DNA from: Rhipidocladum racemiflorum
Lineage: Eukaryota; Streptophyta; Magnoliopsida; Poales; Poaceae
Length of the DNA: 64,000 nucleotides
NCBI GenBank assembly: GCA_036346355.1
Contig: CM070580.1
Coordinates: forward strand, 27,695,374-27,759,373
Direction: 5' to 3'
In this document: positions 1 through 10,997 of the stretch, piece after piece
How positions within the stretch are numbered: the stretch's first letter is position 1
Layout: the number at the start of each line of letters is the position of its first letter
Notes under the pieces: generated by a model
The model's input: only the letters and a program-made list of their open reading frames with translations
Database searches by the model: none
Told to the model about the DNA's origin: nothing
Position numbers and translations under genes: made by a program

Positions 1-1552
1 CATTCCTGAGTGTCACTGTTTTCTGAGCACAGTCCATACGGGCCTGGTGTCTGGATAACCAGTTCATTCCTAGTATGATATCTAGTCCATCCATTTCTAG
101 CAACAACAAATTAGCTTTAAACTCAATCCCTTGGATTTCCATCCTCAGATTGTTGCATTTGAATCTAGCCATCAACCGACTTCCGGGTGTGTGAAAAACA
201 CAAGGGGAGGGCAAAAGGGAATAAGGCAAACCATTTTTGCAAGCAAAAGCCAACGAAATGAACGAATGCGTTGCACCAGGGTCAAATAGGGTCAATGCTG
301 ACTGGGTCCGGATCTGAAACTTACCGATGATGACGTCCGTTGCTTCCGCAGCCTCTGAAGCTGACACATGGTTGATTCTTCCTTGGGGGTTCCTTGGCAT
401 GTTCTGCCCACGGCTGTTGGAATACCCCTCTGTCTTGACTGGGGCCTTCAGGTATCCTTGCGGCTGCTGTTGGGTCTGACGGGGTGCAGGTTGTTGGTTT
501 GTTGAAGTGAAGGCTGAGGTTTGCGCTCTAGCCACATCAGTTGGCAAGTCCTTCTTGGGGCAATACTGTCTGATATGTCCTTGCTGCCCACAGTGGAAAC
601 ATCTAGATGCCTTCTTGGGACATACATTAGAATAATGGTTCCTGTTGCAGTTGTAGCATCGGATCGCACCAGGTTGAGTACTGGGTCGCGATCCTCCCAC
701 TGCTTGTCTCTTGTTTGGGGCACTAGGGTTGAAGGTAGAGGTCCTTCCTTTGAATTGACTGAATGTTGACATCCTCTGCTGTTGTGCCTTCCTTTTCCGA
801 GTATCCTCTAGGTCATTTCTCGTTTCCTCCGAAACAAGCAACTTGTCCACCATAGATGCAAAGTCCTTGAATTCTATGGCGGAGATATGAAACTTCAGAT
901 TCTTCTGCAATCCTTCGTAGAATCGTTCTATCTTCTTCTCTTCCGTGTCCACTTCCTTGGGTGCATAGCGAGACAAGCTATTGAACTGGTGTAGGTAATC
1001 CATCACCGTCTTCCCTCCTTGGTGAAGGGACAGGAATTCTCTTCTCTTGGAGGCCATCAATCCAGCTGGAATATGTGCCCTCTTGAAAGATTCCTCGAAC
1101 ATCTGCCATGTGATTTCTTGATCCTCCTTTAGCGTTTGAAAGTTGATCCACCATGTAGCTGCCTGTCCTTGCAACTGGTGGGAAGCATATAAGACTCTCT
1201 CTTTATCCGTGCACTGTATGGTATCAAGCTTTCTTTGAATGTCCCTGAGCCAGTCATCCGCTGCTAAGGGCTCAGCTGACGCGGAGAATATAGGAGGTCG
1301 GGTCTTTTGAAAGTCAGACCAGCGTGACCCAACTAGCATTCCGTCTTGTCCATTGTTGTTTCCTTGGGGAACTACTGGCTACCTTGCATTTAGTTGGTCC
1401 ATCAATCTCTCGAGGATTTGATTCTGTCTCTGTTCTGACTGGTATCGGTTTCTTTCCATAGCAGCTAGTACTTGGGTCAGGTTAACCGGGTTTCTGGCTG
1501 AGTCTGCTTCACTCTCATGGCTGCGCTGATGCGACCCTTCTCCTTGATTCAT
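1..1552 (-). pseudogene. Tekay-type Ty3/gypsy gag-protease, partial, with internal stop
   Basis: Reading the minus strand from the ATG at 1552, a retrotransposon gag opens for 57 codons, meets an in-frame TAG at 1379-1381, and then stays open in the same frame to the window edge. Downstream of the stop are a retrotransposon gag core (about 1260-800), two zinc knuckles near 660-560 (one with Cys-x2-Cys-x3-His-x4-Cys spacing, the next Cys-x2-Cys-x4-His-x4-Cys) and an aspartic protease with an FDPGATHSF active-site motif near 245-290. An ILGMNWL segment follows near the edge. Reverse transcriptase and integrase would lie beyond the window. Gag packages the element RNA and the protease matures the polyprotein. 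Gene order, tRNA-Met primer site and the long LTR point to the Tekay/Del chromovirus lineage. A single nonsense codon in otherwise open sequence suggests a fairly young element killed by a point change, although a sequencing error is possible. Confidence 0.88.
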
Positions 1553-1868
1553 TTTGTCTCTGTTCGGTCTGCAGCAGGGTTTTGGGCAAGCAGAAGACAA
1601 GTAAGATTTAGGGTATGAGGTACGAAAAGATAGAACAGGTGAGGAATAAGATGAAAGGGAAGGAATTAGTGGAATTTGGCCGAGAATTATAAGGGTAATA
1701 AGGCAAAACAACATAAAGGGATAGGGAAACATAACTGCATTGATAACATAGATCGTTTACATGGCCATCATAAGGCACTAAACGACCTATTTTACATTAC
1801 AAAAGACCTAAAACAAGGGGGTTGGAACCAAAATCTAGGACTAACGTCCTAATCTATGACGAGTATCT

Positions 1869-2519
1869 TCAATCATCATCTGAGATGTAGATGATGTGCT
1901 CCTCCGGATTCTTTTTAGCTTCTGCTCTGGTGACATCAGTCACTGCGGATGGTCCTTCCACAGACACCTCTTCTCCAGGCTCATACTGGGGCTGCATCTG
2001 GTCAATCTCCTCACGAAGCTCGTCAATCTCAGTCCACGCATTATGAAGCTGTCGGTGAAGGTCATCGCGCTCCAGGAGAAGCTGACCGTAGTAGGCATCC
2101 TTGTTGACAACGAGGTCTGCAATCTCTTCTACACGGGGATCTGTCTCGTCATCAGGAATGTTAACGATCACCTCTCCAGGCACATCCCCCTTCATGGGGA
2201 CGAGCTGGAACCTGCTCATGTCGAACTCCTCTGCGAAATGACGGCGGAGGTACTTCACTGCCCTTCGGGCAGCGTCCTGGACAGCATCCATTTCAACAGC
2301 TAGACGTCCCATGAAGCGGCGGGGAACGTCCGGATGACTCGGCAGTGGATCGAGGTCCAGCCAAGCCCTCCATTGGCAACGTACCACGCCATGGAACTCC
2401 TCTACGGTGTAGAAAACGGGGATCCCGAATTGTCCATTCCCAACGTGCTGCTGCATCTTCCATAGCAGCTCTACCCAACCACCAAGGGCCAGGGGGTCAG
2501 GGTGAACGTTATGGACCAT
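1869..2519 (-). CDS. extra ORF between primer-binding site and gag of the Tekay-type element
   Basis: An open frame of 216 codons starts at ATG 2519 on the minus strand. It lies between the primer-binding site and gag, about 317 bases upstream of the gag ATG. The frame is also open further upstream to about 2762, but that stretch is Phe/Leu/Ser-rich leader sequence with no ATG. The protein has a Trp-rich N-terminal half (GGWVELLWKMQQ, later RCQWRAWLDLDP), a region ending FDMSRFQLVP, and an acidic C-terminal half predicted to form a coiled coil (about residues 140-185, rich in Leu, Glu and Arg), ending in IIYISDDD. I recognise no enzymatic motif. From memory, some rice gypsy elements related to RIRE3/RIRE8 carry an extra ORF (orf0) at this place, and this is probably the equivalent. 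Its role is unknown. The ORF is intact while the neighbouring gag carries a stop. Confidence 0.62.
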   Translation of the reverse strand: MVHNVHPDPLALGGWVELLWKMQQHVGNGQFGIPVFYTVEEFHGVVRCQWRAWLDLDPLPSHPDVPRRFMGRLAVEMDAVQDAARRAVKYLRRHFAEEFDMSRFQLVPMKGDVPGEVIVNIPDDETDPRVEEIADLVVNKDAYYGQLLLERDDLHRQLHNAWTEIDELREEIDQMQPQYEPGEEVSVEGPSAVTDVTRAEAKKNPEEHIIYISDDD

Positions 2520-2748
2520 CTGCCAGAAAGCGAGAAAAGTTTTTAAAGTTAGATTGAGTGATAAACCCAAAGCGAGTTTGGAGAAAAGGAGTGACTTTTT
2601 AAGGAAGGGTAAGAAGCAGAAGGAGGAGGTGACGAGGATAATAGAGATAGTACTTATAGTTTTCGAAACTCGTTTTGTTTGTAGTTCGAAGTAGTTTTTG
2701 GAAAAAGGTTCCTGAACCAACCTAGGTCTCAATCTACGGTCAAGCCTA

Positions 2749-2761
2749 GGCTCTGATACCA
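2749..2761 (-). other. primer-binding site for initiator Met tRNA
   Basis: The minus strand reads TGGTATCAGAGCC, the complement of the 3' end of plant initiator Met tRNA. It sits two bases inside the LTR edge (LTR terminal bases at 2764). It fixes the orientation of the element (minus) and the inner border of its 5' LTR. Confidence 0.93.
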
Positions 2762-2763
2762 CT

Positions 2764-5460
2764 TGTGACGGACCGCCTTTTTAGGGGCAAATCCGAGACT
2801 CGCAACAGTTACCCAGGATGATTAACTGTTGGAAAAGACAAGAGTATTTGCCCAGACCAAAAACAACTCAACTCTTTTTATTAAACATAAGGCCCAAGGG
2901 CCAGAATTTTTACAAGGGAAGCGTCAAGAGCTTGAATAAGGTACACTACCAAAAGTAAGCCACAGGCAAGGCCTGAGCGACAGACGAGACCTAAAACCAA
3001 ACTAAGTCGCCATCTACGACTTCTTGGTAGGCTCCGGCTTCTTCGCATTCTGAAACGGGTGGGGTTGCAAGGGTGAGTACAGAGTACTCAACAAGTCGTA
3101 CAGGAAACTTCTGAATACTATATGCAAGGGAATTATCCAAAGAATGGCAATAGGGTTGTAAGTATTTGGATGCAGTTTTGTTTTATAACTCATTTTACAT
3201 TTGAAGCACAAACCATAATGAAGTAGAAAAAGGGGGTTTTTCCAAGTTTAGCAACATTAACCATTTTATCCCAATTCCAACACATTACTTGAGCGAGGTT
3301 TCGGGTATCACCCCAATTCAAACTTAACTTCATTAACCGGAAGTACGGCGTAATCGATTACTATTTGATTAACTCTGCAGAGATGCTCAGCTTTACCCAC
3401 AAGATATCTACGACCGTTAATGCCAATCGCGAGTTAACATGCAACTTAAATGCATGCGGCCGGGCCGAGATTATCACAGCATTTCGTTAAATCATTCCTG
3501 TATTTAGTTGTTTACCGATAGGCCTGAACGCTACGTTGGAACCCAAAATTGTTCCAATTAGCACCTACCGTTGTGAGAATCAGCGAATGTCACTTCGGCC
3601 CATTCCTGTTCCACCCCTTCGGTATACTCCCTTGCCAGGGAGGCCGATCCCTATTCTCCTCAGAGAATAGTACCACCAATTCAATTAATATTAGTTCAGG
3701 AATGTTTAATGTACTGAGCTATGTCGAGGACAGATCTATTGATCAGCCCGACCTGTGGTTGAGCGGGGGCTTAAGTTATTTACTTTGCTCAAGGGGTTTT
3801 ATCCTTATATTGCCACAGATTAAACCTTAGCAACCTTTCACAAACCCATCTGGCACCACACGTGCCAGCCACCATTTCAGCCATGGTATTAATCACCAGC
3901 CGGGGATCGGACTCAACTCCACCACGTGGATAGCCCGATACTGTCCCCCTGACTGTAGCACTTTCATAAATCTCGAGTCCGAGACTCGGCAGCATTTCCT
4001 TTTATTTTGAAAGAATTTGAGCTAATTATCTAAAACTAATCTAGCATGGCGTATATTAATTACCTAGGGTTACAAGGAATTTAACCTGATTCAATATTTT
4101 TCAAGGAAGTTCCATGAGCAAGTCGGCATTATCTAGGTATCAAGTCATTCTAAAATACCGGGTTTCAATATTTCAACATACAGCAAAATAATGCGGTATA
4201 AAATAATTACTAAGTATACATGGCATGAATAGGTTCAATATGATCAAGGGGTACGGCTTGCCTTGCTCGGCGGTCGGATCGGCTGAACCGTAGGGGAGGT
4301 AGTCGTTCCCGTCGTCCGTCTGGTCCTGATCCGTCTCCAGGTACTGCTCCTGCTCCAACGGCGGCTCGACGGTCGTATCTAGCGCGGAAGAGGCAAAATA
4401 ACATAAATAAACGAACAACAACGACTGAAAGAGAAAACGAAAATCGAAACCGAAAACCGGACGAGAAGGAACGGGGCAACTGGGCATTTTGGAATTTTTT
4501 TTTTGGGAGTTCGGGCTGAGGAACGGAGGGCATTTTTGGACTCAGTGGCACGAGACGGTTCGGGAAATGTATTCGTGAATCTTCTGGGGTTCACGGAATT
4601 TTTCGGGAATTTTCTGGATATTAAAACGAATTTTCGGATTTTATAAATGAATTATAAATCCAGAAAAAGAAAACACTGTTTTAACGGTGTGGGTAGCGTG
4701 GGCCACGGCCCATTTTTTGGCTGGCAGCGGGCGGGCGAGCCAAGCGGCCACGCATGGCTGGGGCATGACAGTGGGGCCGTGACGGTGACTATGAGCCGTC
4801 GATCGATCGATCGAGAGGAGAGGGGGCGCAGGGCTAGGGTTAGGGACGAGGCGGCGGCGGCGGGGCTCGATGCGGCGGCGCGGGAAGGCGCGGCGGCAGC
4901 CGGAGCTGGAGGTGAGGGCAAGGGAGAGGAGGGGGAGAGGGGAGCTCACCACCGAGCGGGGGAGCGGGGCGAGGTGAGCTTGGGGGTTTGGGGGCTTTTA
5001 TAGCCCCCGACGAGGAGAGAGAGGAGGCGGGGGCGGCATGGCGACGGCGTGGGCGACGGGACGGCGGCATGGCGGAGGGGAAGCGATGGGACGGAGCATG
5101 GCGGAGAGGACGGGGGCGACGTGCGGCTTTGAAGGCGGAGGGGACGGCGGCTTGGGAGCACCAGGGCGAGGGCGACAGCAGCTGTCGTCTTGGTGCAGCG
5201 ACAACGACGGACGGCGATGTGGAGCCGACGGCGACCGAGCGAGGCAAAGCGAAGGACCAGGAGGCGCAGCGACGGACGCCAAGCGGGCGAGCCGACGCGG
5301 CGTCTTGACCGATGGTCCAAGCAGGGCTTCAAGGTACGAACCAACCACCCCAAACCTAATCTCTGGCTTAAGGACGAAAAACCGAATCAAGAACTCTAAA
5401 ACCAAATCAAGAACAATTAAACTCGGATTAGGTTTTGTAATTAGATTTTGAAGTTTTGGG
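2764..5460 (-). repeat. 5' LTR of the Tekay-type Ty3/gypsy element
   Basis: The inner end is exact: on the minus strand the LTR finishes CCGTCACA just before the primer-binding site. The outer end is not clear. The nearest change of character is around 5460, before a MITE-like sequence, and no TGTAAC terminus could be placed. A TATA box on the minus strand at 4996-5002 implies U3 above it and a long R-U5 of about 2.2 kb below it. The U3 and promoter stretch (4740-5300) is extremely GC-rich with CGG runs, so many ORFs in it are composition artefacts. The layout matches the complete solo LTR at 22139-25432. Confidence 0.7.
4996..5002 (-). promoter_or_regulatory. LTR TATA box
   Basis: The minus strand reads GGGGGCTATAAAAGCCCCC, a TATA box embedded in a GC-rich palindrome. 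It is the probable RNA polymerase II promoter of the left gypsy element. The position within the LTR parallels the TATA box at about 24945 in the solo LTR. Confidence 0.6.
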
Positions 5461-5518
5461 GATGTTTCATTCATGCTTCCATTAGGGTTAGTTTGCAGTT
5501 GCTGTGTGGTGTGCCTTA

Positions 5519-5888
5519 GGGCCCGTTTGGGAAGGCTGCGGCTGGACTGAAAAGCTGTTTTTGGTTTGCTGGGCTGTAAAACAGCTGTAGCTTTTTTTGA
5601 TATGTTGTTTGGCAAACAGTCTGCTGCAGCGGTAGCTTTTGGGGGCCAACTGAGTGGGCACGAGTGAGAAGGGAGTCGAGGAGGTGGCGCCCAAGCCAAA
5701 GGGAGTCGAGGAGGTGACTGGGCGGGGATACGACGGGACGAGGAGGGAGGCAGAGCGAGCGGGAAGGCGATCGAGCGAAGCCACAGCTAAAAAGCACCTC
5801 CCTACCAGCTGTGGCTTTTAGGGGTGCTTCAACTGTGGCTTAGCTGTGCAGCTGCTTTGCAGCTGGGCTGTTTGGGGGCTTTAGGCCC
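5519..5888. mobile_element. MITE candidate with GGGCC termini (hAT-like)
   Basis: The left end reads GGGCCCGTTTGGGAAGGCTG and the right end, inverted, reads GGGCCTAAAGCCCCCAAACAGC. Both ends are followed by repeated CAGCTG/GCAGCTG subterminal words. This resembles short non-autonomous elements with CCCGTTTGG termini that are common in grass intergenic DNA. I could not identify an exact target-site duplication. Confidence 0.5.
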
Positions 5889-6115
5889 AAAACTGAAGCA
5901 CAACTGAAGCCACCAAGATGCTACTCGGAGCCTTTGCAGTATTCTCCGTCTATCCATCACTTATGCAACGGTACATTGCTTGCAACCATTTGCCATTTCC
6001 ATAGAAATACAAAACTTAGAAAAGTAGTAGCACGGTGACTAGTCTCTTTAAGTTTTGGCTTGCTAGGAGACTAGGGACCAAGGAGGATATGTAAAATGGC
6101 CGGGGCCTATTTGGT

Positions 6116-7022
6116 TAGAGGTGGGCGTCCGCCCGGTCCGGCACGGGTCCATTGTGCTTCGTGCCTGAACCATGCCGGGCCTTGACGGCCCGTCGTGCCT
6201 GCCGTGTTGGCCCGGCTCATCTTCGTCGAGCCCAGGCACGGTCTATTTGCGCTTCGTGCCGTGCCGGCTCAGGTCCAGCCCATTTGCACTATTCTGATGA
6301 GAGGAAAGGAGCACCGGTCGATAAGGTCACCGGAGTTGGATTGAAATGGTGGGGCATCTGTGGTGGTCGACGGGGTTAATGGGGATGGAGGAGCAGAAAG
6401 AACTATGCACGGTGATGACTGAGGAGAGGGACTAAGAGAGTGAGAGCGAGCTAGAGAGAGTGACATATAGAGTTAAAGGGAGGGAGAGAGAGGGACTAAG
6501 AGAGTGAGAGTGAGCCGGAGAGAGTTACATAAAGAGTTAGAGGAAGAGAGAGATGGACAAAGAGAGTTATATAGAGAGTCGGAGGGAGAGAGATGGACTG
6601 AGATAGTGGGAGTGAGCCAAAGAGAGTTACATAGAGAGTCGGAGGGAGAGAGGGTCGCCATCGCCTCCCTCCCCGGCACGGCGACCACGGACGGCCACAA
6701 ACGGCAACGCAACTAGGTTAGTGCCCCTCCACCTTCCTCTCTGGACTCTACTGCGCCGCTGCCTCCTCCCATCACCCTTCCCCCGCTCCTCTCCTAGCCG
6801 AGGCCGTGCTCTGCGCGTCTTTGGCGATGTCTTTGATAAATTTGTTGTCGTGTCGTCTTAGTGCACTTTGTTGTGTCCAGTTCCTGGGCTCGACACGGCT
6901 CGAGCTACAGTGTTGGGCCGGCCCGGCACGGCCCTCTTACGTGCCAGGCTGGGTTTGGATCATGTTGTGCTCGCTGTGCCTCGGGTCGGCTCGAAGAAGC
7001 CCAGCCCGAGTGCCCACCTCTA
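6116..7022. mobile_element. hAT-like non-autonomous element, copy 1
   Basis: The element is bounded by the inverted terminal repeat TAGAGGTGGGC (6116-6126) and GCCCACCTCTA (7012-7022). Flanking octamers TATTTGGT and CATTTGGC match at 6 of 8 positions, consistent with an aged 8-bp target-site duplication of the hAT superfamily. Subterminal DNA is rich in GGCCCGGCACG-type words at both ends, and the middle holds a GA-rich microsatellite. No transposase is visible. Two related copies, both split by LTR elements, lie at 20080 and 43451. Confidence 0.72.
6421..6655. repeat. (GA)n-rich imperfect microsatellite inside the hAT-like element
   Basis: This stretch consists of AGAGAG words with a longer imperfect repeat, roughly GAGAGAGTTACATAGAGAGT, recurring about four times. 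Equivalent GA/CT tracts occur in the two related elements. Confidence 0.75.
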
Positions 7023-8641
7023 CATTTGGCCATCTGTAGTACTCGAACTAGCGTTGCCCACAAGCTGCTACTACACGTCCCCATCAGTACAACATCACTT
7101 GATCACTCGGCCTACGCAGTAGGGCGAGCCTAACAAGTATTGTTGGTTTCTTCTAAAATTAATATATATATATATATCAGTGTAAAATTATTTTATTTAT
7201 TATTTTAAATTTGAGCTAACGAGTCGCTTTCAAGCTGACATTTTTTCCTTTAAAATAAACTTATTTGAACTTTAAACTCATTAACTATTGAAATCGAACA
7301 ATTTTAGTTTAAGACAAACGAGCTTTTTTTTCAAGCCCTATTGGCTCATCAACACGCACACGCACGGAAATAAATTCTGTGGAGCTGGTATGCAAATTTC
7401 TTCCCGTGCATACCTGGCGCTGATTGATACCACGTGGACAATCCTACAATCTAACACCACGACATTAAGTCTGAATTAAGCAACCAAATTTGCATCAAAA
7501 TAAACGTCAGGTATTTATTTTCATCTGAATTAAGTCATGATGTTGGGTTGCAGGGTTATCCATGTAACATCAATCAGCGTCAGGTATGTACAGAAAAAAG
7601 TTTACATACTGGCTCCACGAAATTTATTTCCCACACGCACTGCCCTTCCCATCTCCACACGTCAAACAGCGCACTACCAGAGATCAAGAACCGACGTCGT
7701 GGCTATGATCAGGGGCGGAGGCAACCCCCGGCTGGGCCAGGCAGTTGCCCGGGCTTGGGCCGACGGGCGGAGGAGGTGAGGTGTACTAGTTCTGTCTTTT
7801 GCTGCATGAAGCCTTTAATTATGTGGTGTATGATAGAGTGGAAGGAATGAGTCCGCTTCTATAGTTCTGTGCTTATGGAGCTAAGTAGAAGTAGTCAGCC
7901 TAATATTTGGAACTTTTAACCAAAGAACGGCTTAACTCGTTTGATTTTTTTTACTCTCTGCTTTTACTTGCTTGATGATAAACTCATTTTGTTGGCTTGG
8001 GCGCAGTACTTTTTTCTTTTAATATTTGATATGCATTAGCAGTTTTGCTTGCATCTATATATGCAGTACAAAGTATTGCCTCCTTTGGTTTCAAATTTTG
8101 TTCCCAAATACATGTATATTCTAGCTTTTAAATATTGTTCCAAATATATTTCATTCTACAATTTTAAGAAAACAATTACCAAATTTTCCTTTATACGCCC
8201 ATCCCATTATACATGGCTATTTCCAAAATCATTTACTGCTAAAGATTAGATTATTAGACACCATCTAAAAAGCAAATAAACGAAGGAATGAACAGGATAA
8301 TAGTCTTTTTGTATATATATATATATATATATGCCTCGTAATTGTACATTACCATCTCAATGGTACGTTTGAATCCTTTTCAATATCAATAATAATCATG
8401 TCATATGATTGTTGCACTAATCATTTATTTTCTTACATAATGGTATTTTGGTGTACACTATACTTTTACAACGCAAATAACAACATATGCTTCTTTACAT
8501 AGGTATTACCATTGTTTTATGTTTTTAGTTTTCATTTACATGATCATATGTGTATTAGCGTTTAAGATTGCTTTTAGTTCATATATCGATCAATTCTTAA
8601 TATGTTAGCTGTAACAAAATTTGACTGGACTAGATTTTTTT
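7023..8641. other. no gene recognised; AT-rich intergenic DNA
   Basis: The stretch contains short TA dinucleotide runs (about 7165-7180 and 8313-8332) and AT-rich sequence. All open frames here are short and show no family resemblance. Confidence 0.6.
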
Positions 8642-8923
8642 CCTGGCTCCGCCGCCCTCGCGTTCTTCGTGGTCTCGTCGCTACAGCCGTTGGCGGCGGT
8701 GCGGGCGCAGATATCGGCCGCGCCCTGGGCGGCCCCGGTGCCGTGGCCGGGGGCGCTGGACTGCACGCGCGCGCTGCTCAACCTGACCACGTGCCTGACG
8801 TACGTGGAGGCCGGGAGCGCGCTGACGCGGCCGGACAAGGGCTGCTGCAGTGCGCTCGCGGGCATCGTGGACGGCGAGGCCGCCTGCCTGTGCGGCGTCG
8901 TGGGCGGGTCCGCCTTCTACAGG
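8642..8923 (+). pseudogene. truncated lipid-transfer-protein-like (LTPG type) gene fragment
   Basis: One frame encodes the rear of a signal peptide (hydrophobic ALAFFVVSS followed by LAAVRAQ) and then the first six cysteines of the plant eight-cysteine motif: a single Cys, a second nine residues later, a Cys-Cys pair after a 16-residue gap, and a Cys-Leu-Cys after 12 more. The spacing and the sequence around LLNLTTCLTYVEAGS fit GPI-anchored non-specific lipid transfer proteins, which carry lipids at the outer face of the plasma membrane. There is no ATG: upstream is AT-rich DNA. After the Cys-Leu-Cys the similarity stops, so the last two cysteines and the GPI signal are missing. GC content jumps sharply at the left border. 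This is a captured or deleted gene fragment, not a working gene. Confidence 0.72.
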
Positions 8924-10597
8924 GTCCGTCGTGTGACCTGGCCTTGGCTGTGCCTGAACTGTGGGGCTCGCCGGCTTGTGGTCGTTGTGGATCGTCGTTG
9001 TCGAGCCGAGGCTTCTCTTGGTTACCGTAGGGTAAGGGGAGTGCGAATGGGTCGGTGTTGATTCGGCGAAAAAAATGATTTGATGTATCGTAGGCCGGAT
9101 AGGGTGAAGGAGTGGGCTCAAATTCCCACTGGATCCTAGCTAGCAGGCCTAGCCTGAAAGCCCGGCAATAAAGCGCCATGTCATCTCGCTACGGCTCCGA
9201 TATTCTCTGCCCCGTGACTGGGGATGGCAACGGGCAATGGCCTCGTTCCCTGTTCCTCGCCGGGAATTCTTCTATTAGCGCGTGGTATAGGAAAGTTCTT
9301 TTTTTTACGAGATTATTAAAGGAAAATCCGTCCCTGTCGATGACAATAGGTACAACCTTACGAGGGCGTTTCACATCTCCCCATCCCCGTTACTCGATCT
9401 CACCTCTAAGCCTTATCTTGGAGCTTTGCTCAGCGCCTCAGCCTGCCCCACCAGTAGCCCCTAAATCCCAATCCCTCCGCCTCACTCGTGTCACCTCCAT
9501 CGCCTCCGCCTTGCCCCCTCGCCCCTGTCAACTCCACCTCCTCCACCTCACTCGCGTCGCCTCCACTGCTCCGCCTCGCCTCCTCCGCCTCACCTCGCTC
9601 TTCCTCCGCCTAGCGCCCTCGCCCTGTCACCTCTTCCTCGTCGCTATTAATTTTTGTTATTCATGGACTTTACTTCAAAAGTCGTACAAAAATTAAATTG
9701 CTCAATTTCTTTTATTTTGATTCTAAATTTAAATCTCTCGTAAAAAACATGATCAAATCTCGCTTCCGCACATACAAGCTTACGAAAGAGTGCCAACTAC
9801 GTACATAGCACGTATAGTTCCATATGAATGGAATTCTTGAACCTGTTGTTGCTCTTCCATTATATATCACTCCAAATTAAATGTTCGAACCCCACTTCTG
9901 TACATGTAGACAACATAACCCAGAAGGTGATCTCGATCATCATAATATGCAATTTTTCATGGAATTTATGAGATACTTATTTCTTTTAAGAGTACTAATA
10001 AGTAAAAGGTAGATGAAGGAGATAATTGGAAAGTGTATTACCTTATTGTCGGTATTGATACATGTCCTACGTCCGGAGAGAACAATATTTCTCAGACGCC
10101 TCTGCCCCATGTGGTCTAACCACCACCACACTAATCTCATCTCACTGTTTTGTTCTTATCCTTTCTCAAAGCAGTTCGGTAGTTCATCTTCAGCTCTATC
10201 ATAGGTTTAGCCCTAACCATCGCTATCCATGTTCGTCACCGATGGAGCTTATGTCTGTGTCCCCTTCCCCCTATATCTACCGGTCAAAGCTCACCGCCGC
10301 TTGCTCTTGAAGATGCCATCCACTATAATTGAAGCTCATGGAGAGGTTTCCCCTTGTGAGGAGCGACTGGAGCTCGCCAGATTTGGCAAGGTTGAGGCTG
10401 GAGAAGGTGGGGCGGTCGGAAGTAAGTGGGTAGCCGACAACGAGGAAGACGAGGCAATAGGTCGGCTGCCGTTGCATCCACTAGCATGCACTACTCATCC
10501 GATAGACTTTCTTGCATGTCTCTCCAAATTGTTGTGTCATTTTATCCCATTGTTGTATGAAGTATTTGATTTTGTGCATCATCTCCTCTCAAAATTT
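8924..10597. other. no gene recognised; intergenic DNA with a CT-rich stretch
   Basis: A pyrimidine-rich run of CCTC/CGCCTC words spans about 9420-9640 and produces long spurious frames on both strands. A GGGGATGGCAACGGG word near 9218 resembles a transposon terminus, but I found no partner. The rest is AT-rich without recognisable features. Confidence 0.5.
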
Positions 10598-10685
10598 ACC
10601 ACTAGATGTATTTGTTGCGGTCGGCATTTCGATTTGTTGTTACCACTAGATGTATCTGTTGCGGTCGGCATTTTGATTTGTTGCA
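10598..10685. repeat. two tandem copies of a 44-bp unit
   Basis: The unit begins ACCACTAGATGTAT and ends GATTTGTTG. Copies occupy 10598-10641 and 10642-10685 with two or three differences. The surrounding TTGTTGC-rich DNA (10480-10860) resembles 49700-49900, so both may derive from one older dispersed repeat. Confidence 0.75.
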
Positions 10686-10997
10686 TGAAGTGTTTTTATT
10701 TGTTACAATTTGTCTTTCCCATATCTTTGTAGCAAGAGCTATTGTTGCGGTAGGTTTACTTATTTATTGCACAAGAGCAATTGTTTGTTACAATAGGCTT
10801 AGTGGTTTGTTGTGTCATTTTATTGCTATGGCTTTGTTGTAAACCAAGCGGGATTTTGTTGCACACTAAGACATGTGTTGTTGTTTTTGCAATAAAATTA
10901 CAGTGCCAATCCAAGGGTTGATTGAATGGCTATGAGATATAATTATTGGTGAACAGGTAGGCTACTCTAGCGTAATTTAAATTTTTTTACCACGTAA

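Noticed and set aside
1896..2303. Plus-strand ORF of 135 codons
   Set aside because: Lies opposite the extra ORF of the Tekay-type element and has no promoter or motif of its own.
4647..5699. Many overlapping long frames on both strands
   Set aside because: They lie in the GC-rich promoter part of an LTR. Frames overlap in all six phases and show Arg/Ala/Pro/Ser-rich composition without any family motif.
7709..8660. Possible transposon bounded by CAGGGGCGGAGGC and CCTGGCTCCGCCGCC
   Set aside because: The right word is part of the lipid-transfer-protein coding frame, and no target duplication supports an element.
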